Assembly (NCBI GenBank): GCA_015501595.1
Contig: JADNRX010000167.1
Span: forward strand, 49,243-113,242
DNA length: 64,000 bases
Direction of reading: 5' to 3'
Origin: Hymenopellis radicata
Taxonomy: Eukaryota > Basidiomycota > Agaricomycetes > Agaricales > Physalacriaceae
In this document: positions 49,144 to 60,600 of the stretch, one piece after another
Layout: each line of letters opens with the position of its first letter
Position numbering within the stretch: position 1 is the first letter of the stretch
The notes under the pieces: generated by a model
Told to the model about the DNA's origin: nothing
The model's input: only the letters and a program-made list of their open reading frames with translations
Database searches by the model: none
Position numbers and translations under genes: made by a program

Positions 49144-50519
49144 ATGCTTACCACCGTCTCTCTTTTATCCCTACTATCGCTCCTCTCTACCAGCTTACTG
49201 GTAGAAGCCCGTCCTTGCCTGGCCTCGGACATTAACTGGAACCTCTTGGCATTTGGCTTTGATGGCAAGGACTATAATGCTGGCACCGTCGACAGCTGGT
49301 CTTCTGGTACGGAAAATAAAGTCTGTGGCCCGTAGAGGTGCTGAACGTGTCGTATAGGATCCGCCTCAGAAATAACTGCAGATGGCCGACCGTGAGTGCT
49401 GCGGCACTGTGCTTTTTTTGGCTCACGTTCCGGACAGACCGTTCGATGGCGAGAACACGTCATGTTATCTCTCTCAAGTGAGTCGGAGACGCCCAGATGT
49501 CGCTGACACTATTAACGTCCCTCTAGTTTTTCAATGCCGTCTATGTCGTTAACGGCGATGCTGCCAACCCATCTGACATTTACATTTATAACGCCGCTAA
49601 CAAGGCGTGGTCAACACAGACCACGACGACAGGATCCTTCGATATTTCGTCAGCGACGATGATCCTCGACCATGACACAAACCTTTTCTGTGCGTCTATT
49701 GCCCGTCGATCCACATACGGCATGAACCCTGACTCCACGTAGATGCGGTCGCAAAGTCCGAAATGTGGGCGCTTGACATGGGCTCCCTTGCCACTGCCAA
49801 CTCAACAGCACTCGCATGGGTCGACATTTCTGCTGTGGGATTCTCTAACCTTCCCAGCAACTACGATCCTACCATTGCCATCGCCCAGAACCACATCCAC
49901 TTCATGGGCATTGAGGCCGGCTCGGCAGACATCTTCGTTATTCACTGTGAGTACGCTGTCATGTTCTTGGCTCCGCTGTGAATATTGATCGCTATTTCAG
50001 TCTCGTACTTCCAGCCTGAAGTTCAGTCATATGGCGCTCAGTTCCCGGCCACCCACGGTCAGGCTCCTTCCTTCTTCATGGAATCTGGCGTGCAACAGGA
50101 ATTCGCCTACATTCCCGATGGCGGCTCCAATGTTTACGTTGTGAATGTCGAGGTATGGACGGCCTTTCTTGTTCCTTCCGCAAAGAATAACCCCTTCTTC
50201 TAGACCAACTCGACCAAGACTCTCGCCGGCCCGTCATCACAAGCCTCGGACGCTTCCTACTACGCCACCGTCAATGCTCTTCTGCAATTGTCGTCTGATG
50301 GCGCGGTGACGTACATTCCGTACGACGCCAGCTCTTCGTCGTATGCTTCTTCCTCATGGAGCTCGGTGGCGAACCTCGCCAGCGTTGCTACCGTCTCATC
50401 CTCGTCGTCATCATCATCAGTCTCATCCAGTGGGACGAAGACTGCCAAAGGTGCCGCTGCAACAAACTCAAACTCGTCATCTAGTCAGACAACGGCGTTC
50501 GGGAACAGGGTGTCGTAAT
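49144..50519 (+). CDS. Secreted Ser-rich protein of unknown function, propeller-like repeats
   Basis: The ATG at 49144 encodes a clear signal peptide (MLTTVSLLSLLSLLSTSLLV, cleavage expected after VEA). The mature region has repeating hydrophobic/aromatic blocks (FFNAVYVVNGDA, SDIYIYNAANKAWS, LFYAVAKSEMWALDMGSL, HIHFMGIEAGSADIFVIHF, VQQEFAYIPDGGSNVYVVNV) that suggest a beta-propeller-like wall or extracellular protein, then a low-complexity Ser/Thr tail (VSSSSSSSSVSSSGTKTAKG). It stops after AFGNRVS. The next frame encodes a hydrophobic tail (GGLFMSLLFGTFGMLLF) immediately downstream, so the ancestral protein may have been GPI-anchored. About six introns; several joins are provisional. No catalytic motif recognised. 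Confidence 0.7.
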
Positions 50520-50573
50520 GGTGGCCTTTTCATGTCGCTCCTCTTTGGCACATTTGGAATGCTATTATTCTGA

Positions 50574-51842
50574 TTTAGCTGGCTAAAACAGACTTGGTGA
50601 CATAGCATGGACATTGGACTGCATTATGCACGGTCGGGACATTTATAGTGCTGATACCCTACTTGAACGCAGTTTTACCCATAATAACCAGCATTTACTT
50701 TCAATCTGAATCAATTCGTCGACAGTTGAGTTCTTCTGCCACTTCGAACTTGGTGCATGATTATCTCACGGTATGCTTACCCCAAACTTCATTCTAGCTT
50801 GTTCTGAGCTATCGACATCGCGCCCTCTGTCCGTTCGGTCGGCCTCTACCTAAGATTAATTTGGATTATCCCTATTATCCTCGACCTCGCCCCAACCAGT
50901 CCCTGCAACTCTACAGGTTTCCAAGTGTTACTAGGTGTTACTGTAGCCGGACCTTGGGCATTTCACGATTTGATTCTCTCGCTGAGTGCCGTGTCCTCGA
51001 GAAGCAATCGCCAGGGTATTGTCCTCATGTTCTTCGCAATGTTGCTTTGATGCGCATCAATGTCCTGTGCCGCATATGCCTTCTTCACTGCCTGTGGCCT
51101 CCTGACATATCATAGAGTGTCCGGAAGTCGGAAGTCGAGTAACCGGTAGGCACCGAGGCCGCCATGCGCACTGTTACGCAGATTTTACGTCCGCTCAAGC
51201 GAAATGAGGTTCGCGGGTTCGGAAGATACCGACGCTAAGATATCGGATTTTGCCTCGACGCGCGAGAAAACGAGGTTTGGAATTGCATGGGGCGCGGTAC
51301 GTAGGTTACGAATCTTGTGAAGGACGCGATTAATTCATGAGGCAGCCCAGTCGCACCGCCACGAGTGAGCCACGATCAGTAGCTCAGAGCGAGTGCACTC
51401 TGGTCTACTAAACCGGGTGTAGTGGTGTAGTCCTTGATCATGATCGCAGACAAGATATTATGATGTTATCTCCAGGGCATTCAGTTGCCTCGAGGCTTGC
51501 AGAAGACCAACATGGTACGGCAGCTACTGCATATACTTCCAGATGAATGATGATGCCTCTATCGGACACGAGTTGCAGGGATACATTGCGCAATCATACG
51601 AATCTAGCCTTCCTTGGCCGAACCGCCCTAACCCAAGGGTGTATTGCGCTAATAATGACCTGATGCGCCTGGCCACGGTCAGGTTTCGCTCCACCCCATT
51701 CCCTCTAAGGACACCTTTGACTTTCTGCACCAACGTGGAATTTTCATTCCGCGTCTGATGATTGTGGCCGGGTCCAAATCTGATGTTTTATCGATGACAC
51801 GGCGCGATTCGTCGACCCTGAGGATTCTCAGTGCTGTCCGTG
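50574..51842. other. Gene-poor interval between the secreted protein and DUF6593 genes
   Basis: About 1.3 kb. Open frames are short and without recognisable features. Around 51360-51440 there is a D-arm-like string (TAGCTCAGAGCG), but no complete tRNA. Confidence 0.4.
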
Positions 51843-51850
51843 TATATATA
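51843..51850 (+). promoter_or_regulatory. TATA box of the DUF6593 gene
   Basis: TATATATA, 63 bp before the ATG at 51913, with a pyrimidine- and adenine-rich leader between. Position and sequence fit a strong, regulated core promoter. Confidence 0.6.
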
Positions 51851-51912
51851 ACTGTACAATATGCTCGGTTCTCGAACAGCAATCGCGCTCTAACGACCCC
51901 CACGACACTATC

Positions 51913-52593
51913 ATGACAGTGTACACTCTCCCGCTCTTCCTTGAAGACAAGACTGGTTCTATCACGTCCGGATCTGAATTCGTGGATATACATGACCGCT
52001 TGCGCCTTCTCTATAAACGCACCAGCAACTCCCGGGACCTCTACATGGTCTACAATCTCTCTTCGACATCCCCATCATCCCCGTACAACATGGCACTAAT
52101 GGCGCTTGACTTTGGTCTGCATACTATCACGTTCGATTCCGGGATGCGCGTTCTCCCGATGAAGAAATGGTGTTGCAAGTCCTCAAGGTGAATACTCATT
52201 GCGTGTTCGAGAAGCTCTTCTGATCATCCATAAGCGGGCGCAAATTCACTGCGTCCGATGCGCAAGAGTACTTGTGGGCGTGGCGCGTCCAGGAAGGCCA
52301 GGAATGGACGGTGCGCATTCTTCACTTCGATCTGCTTTGATGGCACTGACTTGGGATGCAGTGCACGAACACGAATGGCTACTTGGTCGCGTATTATTCC
52401 CTGAAGAGTCCGGGAGAACCCAATTACGAAGGCTCGTCAGGCTGCACGCTGACTGTCGATGAGGCCTTCTCGCATCTAGCACCTGGTGAGCGGTCATATG
52501 AATCTTTCCCTGTATCTCGTTCCTCATGACCGGTCAGAATATCTTGCATCGCTGATGATTGTGCGGTGGTCGAAAGAGCGCGGCGGCATATGA
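51913..52593 (+). CDS. DUF6593 domain protein
   Basis: Small basidiomycete-specific protein of unknown function. Exon 1 reads MTVYTLPLFLEDKTGSITSG then SEFVDIHDRLRLLYKRTSNS, DLYMVYNLSSTSPSSPYNMA and MALDFGLHTITFDSG. The next exon, after a GTGAAT intron, gives GRKFTASDAQEYLWAWRVQE then GQEWT, followed by CTNTNGYLVAYYSLKSPGEP and TLTVDEAFSHLAP. The last exon gives EYLASLMIVRWSKERGGI. The YxWxxR...EW...LVAxYxL pattern is the DUF6593 signature, and the frame is open through all four exons. The TATA box at 51843 suggests regulated expression. Family assigned from motif pattern. Confidence 0.8.
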
Positions 52594-52972
52594 TGAACTC
52601 GAGGCATGACATGTGTCCATGATATCGATGATCTTCACGACGACCTGTTTTTTTTGTTCTGTTGTATCATAGGCTGTATCTTTTTTACTTATCGTACACT
52701 GTATATACCTATCATTATTACTTACTTGTACATAGCGCACCCTACTATAACACTATAAAGTGAATGTTTGTAAAGATATCTGAAAGAAAGTAAGGGAAGC
52801 ATCGGATGCGCAAAGAGGCGAAGAAGAGGTATCAATCTGAGAAGGGCTACATAGTGGTTTGCTAAAGTACACTGGCAACGAGGCCAAATACATCCAAAAA
52901 AAGACGGACAATAAATTAACGAAAGGTGGCGACTATGCATGGGCTGAACACGTCGAGGTCAAGTTCTAGAAT
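52594..52972. other. Intergenic interval between DUF6593 and the Zn2Cys6 regulator
   Basis: 379 bp between converging genes, AT-rich with poly-T runs near 52650-52690. It probably contains the two 3' UTRs. No gene seen. Confidence 0.45.
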
Positions 52973-55900
52973 TCACAGAGATCTTCTGAAGTGTCCATCA
53001 GAAGTCGTCGAAGCGTATGCAGCCTGTAGTCGCTTTTGCAGTTCGGCGCAGTAATGTTGGTGTGCTAACAGAAATCAGTCGATGTGGTCGAAGGAAAGCG
53101 GCGACCACTTACCGGCACAAGGCCATAGGGAGTTGATGAACTCCAATGGGTACGTTATTGCTCTCCCCAGCTCAAGAGCAGAATACAGTGTTCGATCATG
53201 ATTCCAGAGGCGAAGGCACCTGCGAGGTACTCAGTTTTTGGTCGCCGAGATAATGGAAATGCTTACAGTGCAAGTTGGGTAGCAAACCATGTAGCCTGGT
53301 ACGGACGCCTAGCCAGTTGATTGGCTGCACCGGACTGCTGGATGGAGAAAGTGGCGCGCTTGACGATCTCGTGCTGGAAGTAGACTACAGAGGGATGAGC
53401 CTAAAGAGATTTGACTATAAAGGTTGCACATACCCCATTCTTCCGCTTGCTTGGGGGTGAAGGCTGGACCAGGTGCGCTGGGTAGTCCATGTAAGCTACA
53501 TAAGGGAACGAGACGGCAGTTAGAAGGAACGTACACGGACTCGGGGACTAGAACCGACCTTCGCAAGGCCTGCGTTATCGCCATACGACAACTAAACCGT
53601 CCAGTAAGCATTCATCGTTTCTATCTCGTACTTTTAAAGTTACGGAAAGGACCAAAACTCACTTGTATATGTACTCCTTGCACATCCACATCACCGTCGT
53701 GTCCAAATTACACTGGTGCGCCTCTAACGCGTCTTGAATAGCCTGAGCTTCGTTCCAGGCTTCCTGTGCGTATTCCGCTTGGTCTTCACCGTCGCGGGTT
53801 CCGAACAACGAGGTGCGCCGAATACCGTCACAGAAGCACCATAAGAGCAAGGAGCGACAATATAGTGCCCATACACTATCCTTTGGAGAAGGAGCATCGG
53901 CCGCGCGATATGGTGGCGACACTCGATCAACGGCTTCGCCAGGGAAGAGGAGAGCATACTAGATAGAGATCAGCTGGTACACGAGTACGTATATGGCAAG
54001 CGTACGTTGCCTGGATCACAGATGAACAGACGAGGCATGCTTGTGTCTCTCTCTTCCACCGCACATTGAATACTATACTGTGCGGCGAGTCCTAGAGCCG
54101 ACCAACAGAGTCGCCGGCATTCCTCGTCACGCATCTCGTTGAGGGTCCAATTCGTATCCCAAGGAAGGGGATACACGTAAGTTTTTGAAGGATCCGGTAG
54201 ACGTGCAGGATCGGGAGGAGTGCACACACATGACGACTGAGGGCCGATTAATGGCGGATGTGATGAGGTACTCATGATGGTTTGCACGCAAGGCACAGCA
54301 CGCGAAGAAAATCTAGTAACCTCGCGGTCACCTTCGTCCAAAGTAGTAAGGGTAAGAAGCCGGATGATATTGTCGAGACGCATGAGAGCCTGTTCGATGC
54401 GCCTAGGGTCATGTTCCGGGTGCAAAGAGGTTTCGAAGAGTGTCAAAATCTAAAAGTTACTTAGAAACTCTGCTGCCGACGCTGTGAAACGACACTGACC
54501 AGTGCAGCTTCTGCCAACGTAGCGTCCACCCAATGACTTTCATAAGCGGCATCCAGGGCGTGTTCAGCAAGGGTGCGGAGATACATAGCCCTTTCAACTT
54601 GATCACTAATAGACTTCCCAGGCGCAGGCATATTTCCGCCGGAACGCATAAGAGTCGACATAGCCATGCCTGCGAGCACAAAGGACGGCTGAACGCTAGT
54701 AGGATCGTTCGACAGTCGCTCAAGAAACTTCTCTATGTTGATGAACGAAAGGTGTTGAGGCGCAGATTTGAATCTGAAGCCACAATCAACAGGGGCAGAT
54801 AGAATAACAGGAAAACGTACAAGTAATGCAATTCTTCGCCGATATCGCGGAGAGTGTAGGATCGAAGAAAGTCATCCCACCATGTGCGTTGCTCTGTATT
54901 CAAAGAAGCCGGCCGCGGAAATTTGGGATGATCGGAGGAAAAGGTATTCATACCACCCATCTTTGAATACGGATGCGATGATTGTGGATGGCTGTACGCA
55001 GAAGTGTGAGAATTCGGATAGCTGGAATTTCGGCGAAGAGCCTCAATCTACGCGAAGAAATTTCAGACGAGAGGTACGAAAATTAACACGTCAAAAGTAC
55101 CGACCTTGTCGTCGTCGCTGTCAATCTTTTGTCGAATGTCTTTCTTCTCTGTGCGTTTGCGCTTGGGAGGCGGTACTGTATCTGCAGCGCTATCGTCTGT
55201 GGGCCTTTTCTTGCAGCTACGTTGTCTTGTCCCTGGCCTTTTATCGGGCCCGCGCCGTTTGGGTACTGCATCATATTCACAGACATTTGACCTGCGGACA
55301 CAATTGTTGCACACGGGACGTGTCGAGTCGCAGCGTATCTTCCGACCACGGCTACCGAAGCGACGTCTAAGCCTTGGATACGAAAGACAGAAAAGGGAAA
55401 AGACGTACCACTGGCGACAGGCTATGACAACAGAAGATACCTCTCTCCTTGCAGCATTTGATGACGTGGTGGTAGTGGGGGATGTAGCGGGCGATTCGGA
55501 GGCAGGGAGAGGTCCCGAGACCCTTCTACTATCTTCGTTAATTGAGACGGATGGCATAGGTCGGTGATAGTTTGAATCATGAGATGGCAACCGTCGTTCA
55601 GAAGACTGAGAATGATACCGGTAGTCGATCCCAGATTGGCGAGGAGAGATTGGGGATGGGATATATGAAGGAGTTAAGTGGGAATTGGAGCGAGAGGACG
55701 ACGCGAAGGGTCCCGACCCATATTCGTCGGAGGTGGGACTCGGTATTTCTAGTGCGGCGTCGATTAACGGAGGCTGTTGACCAACCACCGGCGGCAAGTA
55801 GTCAAATTGGGTATGTTGCGGTATTAGCTGGTGATCTTGGTGATGGTACCGGACTTTATTGCGAAACCAAACTGAGAACTTTGAGAGACAGAGCAAACGT

Positions 55901-56039
55901 AGAACGTACAACTGTCATTAGGAGGATAGGCACCGAAGCCTGGCGAGTGCAGTTCCGAGCCTTCAGAGCCTGATTGGGGACCGTCGTCCATGTTGATCTG
56001 AAGGGGAGTGTAGAGCTCGCTGGAAGGACGCGCGACCAT
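52973..56039 (-). CDS. Zn(II)2Cys6 fungal transcription factor
   Basis: Sequence-specific nuclear regulator. The start is ATG 56039 (MVARPSSELYTPLQIN) or the in-frame ATG 55991 (MDDGPQSGSEGSELHSPGF). A disordered Ser/Pro-rich segment precedes the DNA-binding cluster. Its six cysteines are split by an intron at about 55375-55410: ACRQC on one side, then RGRKIRCDSTRPVCNNCVRR and SNVCEYD. A basic linker follows (KRRGPDKRPGTRQRSCKKRP, PPPKRKRTEKKDIRQK), then the fungal-specific regulatory region (FVLAGMAMSTLMRSGG, AEHALDAAYESHWVDATLAE, LFETSLHPEHDPRRIEQALM, CRRLCWSALGLAAQYS). The last exon, reading HQHYCAELQKRLQAAYAS, ends GHFRRSL. Target genes cannot be deduced. The last two introns are provisional. 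Confidence 0.85.
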
Positions 56040-57646
56040 AGACGATGGGAAGTGGATTGGGAAACACGAGAGATATCCAACCTGCACAGTAATGAGGCGT
56101 TTAGCATGGAGCCACGCGATTGCCCACGGTGGATAAGGAACAAGAAATGAAGTTCTCCAATAGAAAATCAGAAGATCGAATCCAGACTTGACACACTTGG
56201 CGGAGAAATTTTTGCAGAAACAGCTATGCAAAGCGACCCAGAGGCCGCTAGGATAGTCAGTATCCAGGTAAAGAGTTCCCTCAGTGTTTTGTCGCGTTTT
56301 TACACCAGAGGACACTCAGAGGAGAGCAGGAAACGCGACCAGGGTGACTGCCAATGTGAGAAAAATTCTCTCATGCCAATCGAGCCATCAAACCTTGCTC
56401 GGGCGATGTTGAGTGCCGGAGTCACATGAGCGGAAGTATATTGCCTATGATCAACCTCTGATGCTGCGGAACTTTTGTGCCTGGATCAGATAGCATCGTC
56501 GACGCGCAACAGTTGGACCGAAATGCGTCAAGACATGCCGCAAACAATAAGATACGACTACTCTCCGCGTATCAATTTTAGCTCCTTGCAAGTACCAACT
56601 GTTTTCTATACAACGCGACCGACAAAGACCTTAATGATATACTTCCGTATTCTCCATATGTCAAACGTCGGTCTCTGTTGTGGCATCTCGCTTCTTTTAG
56701 TCGGTGCGGGGAAGAAGGCGGGATCAGTGTAAAGTCTGTCGGTTCCGAATCGTGCGAGCCGAGGAAAGGTAAATCTCGTCAATACTCCCGAATGGAGCGT
56801 TCCTTTACGTCCACTACAAAGGATTTCATATGTTTAAAAGTCGTACTCCGGTGCCAAGAATCGCTCTGCCTCGCTGTCGCGCAGTATAGACGGCTTTCAC
56901 TTCATGCTCCGAACTTCCTCCCATATTGCGTGCCGGCATACCTGCCACACCTTTTACATACTGTCCTTCACCTGGTCCTTCGTCACGAACTGACTATGGC
57001 AATCAAACTCACACTACTATTGCTGCTCCGGCGCACCGATGTACTTCGATTCGAGGACCAGCGGGAGACAGAGATCATAAAGACCGATTCCGTCGAGGGT
57101 CATTTCGCGGACGAAAAATTCACTCAAACTTTGCTGTCTTACGTATACTAATGTGAAGACGAGGTTCAGTACATACCCCAGAGTAATTTCCAGCCTCAAT
57201 GTGGTGGTCAAAGTTACTTTGCGGTCTGGACTCCAAAGATCTAAATATCAAACATGGCGGAGTGCAATGCAGAGGAGGCCGTCCGCCACAGAGCGGCGTC
57301 TCAAGTCTCGACAAATGGCTGCTGCAAGCCATGGAGCTTTATTTGATGGAGAAGCCCTGTCCGGGCGCGGCTGATATGTGTAATGCAGTGGGGCTGGTTG
57401 AGGCAGATGGATCTCAATGTGTTGGGATGAAACTGCTTGGAAAGCATCGCACAAAATACTTAACAATACAATCAAGGCGTGCAGAATGAAGAAAGTCTGG
57501 CCTGCGAGTACACGAGTTTGAGACGGAACAAGCCTGAGCAATTATGTACTTAAAAGCGAAAGCAGCACATGACGTCGCTTAATGTGACTGCCTGTCCACT
57601 TGCTTTCCGACTCTGACGAGCGCTGCATTTCTTGTTGTCGTCCACG
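56040..57646. other. Long intergenic region between the Zn2Cys6 regulator and NIK1
   Basis: 1.6 kb between two divergent genes, the longest gene-to-gene gap with no visible relic on the right side of the window. Open frames are short and contradictory on the two strands. It should contain both promoters. An unannotated transcript or an upstream exon is possible, but I see no support in the sequence. Confidence 0.4.
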
Positions 57647-60600
57647 ATGGCGACCTCAGTCTACTCGCAGGACCCCTTGAGGTCTCACCTAATTGCAGTG
57701 CTGTCGGCCTACGAGAATGGCCCGGGCACGACGGTGCCCAGATATACAGGCCCGTCTGATTGGCAGACGGATTCCATTTTACGTTCTTTGACGTCGCTGC
57801 TGAACGGGATGACCATGGCAGGCGCCAACAACCATGAGCCCAACCCATGGGCGCATTCCAAGACACCATCTTACTCCTCAACCGCTAACGATGATGGTCC
57901 TCCCTCAGCCGCAACACTGAGAGCCCGCAATACCCCCCCATCCTCTATCACCCTCCCCGACACATCTCTACGTGACGTGCCCTCTTTCTTCCATAAAAAC
58001 TCGTTCGGAATACCCGTAAACCTCATCGGCACGTCGTCTGCACCGGCGACTGCATATGCGGATTACATTAATTGTCCTACCTGTGGAGCACGAATCACGG
58101 ATCCCCAAGCAATAGCCAAAATAACGTCTTTTGGCGCGCAAGTCTCTCCAGGATCTCCATCCGTTGTTGCGACTGGTGGCCCGCTCGATACGGCCGCGCG
58201 AGAGAGCGGTATAACCGCGGTCGACGAGTTGCGTCTCCTCAAGGTCCAGGTCCAGGACGTTGCTCGCGTTTGCAATGCCGTGGCAAATGGCGACTTGAGC
58301 CAGAAAATCACCGTCGAGGTTCGCTCAGTCGTCATGGTTAAACTCAAAGACGCTATCAATACTATGGTATGTCTGTCAACTCTTATATGGGAATGCGTGC
58401 AGCTCAATTCTACTAGGTTGAGAAACTAGGTCAATTCGCGAAGGAAGTAACTCGTGTCTCTCAAGAAGTCGGGACGGAAGGGTATGTCTCCTAGCGCACA
58501 CAATAGACGCGTAACCATGTTCAATGTTTGCAGCAAACTTGGCGGTCAAGCTGTCGTCCCTGGCGTCGAAGGTACTTGGCAGGAGCTCACGGATGTAGTC
58601 AACATCTTGGCCGGCAACTTGACGAGTCAAGTGCGTTCAATCGCTCAAGTCACCAAAGCTGTCGCGGTTGGCGATTTGTCCAAACAAATTGAAGTTGACG
58701 CGCGTGGGGAAATTCTCGATTTGAAGAACACTGTAAATGGCATGGTCATCCGTCTACGAGCATTAGCCGCCGAGGTGACGAGGGTCACTTTGGAGGTTGG
58801 CAGCCAGGGCAAATTGGGAGGTCAAGCAGATGTACCTGATGTTGAAGGAGTTTGGTTCGAACTGGTTAAGAATGTATGTTTACACTCGCTTCCACGTATA
58901 TCCAGTCTCATACGAATAAACAGGTCAATCGTATGTGCTTGTCTCTGACAGACCAAGTGCGGTCTATTGCTTCTGTAACGACCGCTGTGGCGGAGGGTGA
59001 TTTGACGCGCAAAGTCGAAATCGAAGTCGAAGGTGAAATGCATCAGCTAAAAACGACAGTGAACTCCATGGTGGACGACTTGAACGCGTTTACTGGAGAG
59101 GTCACCCGCGTAGCTTTGGAAGTCGGTACGCAGGGAATTTTGGGTGGTCAAGCGAAGGTCGAAGGTGTGAAAGGTACATGGGCAGATTTGACTCGCAACG
59201 TCAACCGAATGGCCGCCAATTTGACGGACCAAGTTCGTTCCATTTCCGAGGTCACAAAGGCCGTCGCGACGGGCAATCTGACCAAACTGGTCGACGTCGA
59301 CGTTCAGGGCGAAATGTTGGATCTGAAGATGACCGTCAACCAGATGGTTCGGCAGTTGAGTGTCTTCGCGGGCGAGGTCACACGAGTCAGTTTGGAAGTG
59401 GGAACGGAAGGGAAGTTAGGAGGTCAGGCCATCGTTCCTGGCGTCTATGGAACATGGAAAGCACTCACGGACAACGTCAACCTGATGGCTATGAATCTTA
59501 CCGACCAAGTTCGTTCAATCGCAGAGGTCACAAAGGCTGTAGCGAATGGGGACTTGACAAAGAAGGTCCAAATCGATGTCAAGGGAGAGTTCCTGGAGTT
59601 GAAGGAAACCGTCAACCAGATGACAGAGTCATTGAGCGTGTTTGCCGACGAGGTGAGCAACGTACCACGCCTTTCAAGGCATGTCAAACGAACAATACAA
59701 TAGGTAACTAGAGTGGCCCGAGAAGTTGGAACAGAAGGAAAGTTGGGCGGTCAAGCTGAGGTCAAGAACGTCGCCGGTACATGGAAAGCTTTGACAGACA
59801 ATGTGAACGTCATGGCTAGCAACGTATGTTCTCCTTCCCTTTTCTATGATGATCCATTTAAGACCCTCGATAGCTTACGGAGCAAGTACGAGTCATTGCC
59901 ATCGCAACAGTGAGGTTCCCGCTACTCGCGTTATGAGCTACCTGCTTATTGCAAAATCATATAGACTGCTGTGGCGCACGGGACTTGACACAGAAGATTG
60001 TCGGTGTCTCCGTGTCTGGAGAGATGTTCGATTTGGTCGAGACCATCAACAAGATGATTGACCAATTGGTCATGTTTGCCGATGAGGTCAAGAAGGTTGC
60101 GCGCGAAGTAGGAACAGAAGGTAAATTGGGAGGTGTTGCTGACGTCGGGAACGTTCAAGGCATCTGGCAAGAAATCACGTGTGTGCTTCTTTCTTTTGAA
60201 TGCTTTTCAAGATGAACGATTCTTCTTTCAGATTGTCAGTCAACACTATGGCCGGGAACCTCACTACCCAAGTGCGCGGTTTCGCCCAAATCTCTGCCGC
60301 CGCCATGGACGGTGACTTCACGAGGTTTATCACGGTGGAGGCCAGCGAGAAATGGACTCCCTGAAGTCGCATATCAACAGCATGGTGTTCAACTTGCGAG
60401 ACAGTATTCAAAAGAACACCGCTGCCAGGGAAGCCGCGGAATTGGCGAACAGGAGTAAGAGTGAATTCTTGGCCAACATGTCCCACGAAATCAGGTGAGG
60501 TTCGCGTTCTGACATTTTCGCGATTTCTGATTAGAATAGGACGCCAATGAACGGTATCATTGGTATGACAGAACTTACGCTGGACAGCGAGCTAACGCGT

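Noticed and set aside
51355..51445. tRNA-like string with a TAGCTCAGAGCG D-arm
   Set aside because: No matching acceptor stem, anticodon stem or GGTTCGA-type T-arm could be folded around it.
58240..60460. Tandem DNA repeat in NIK1
   Set aside because: The periodicity is the protein-level HAMP array normal for group III kinases, not a recent DNA duplication; units differ substantially at nucleotide level.
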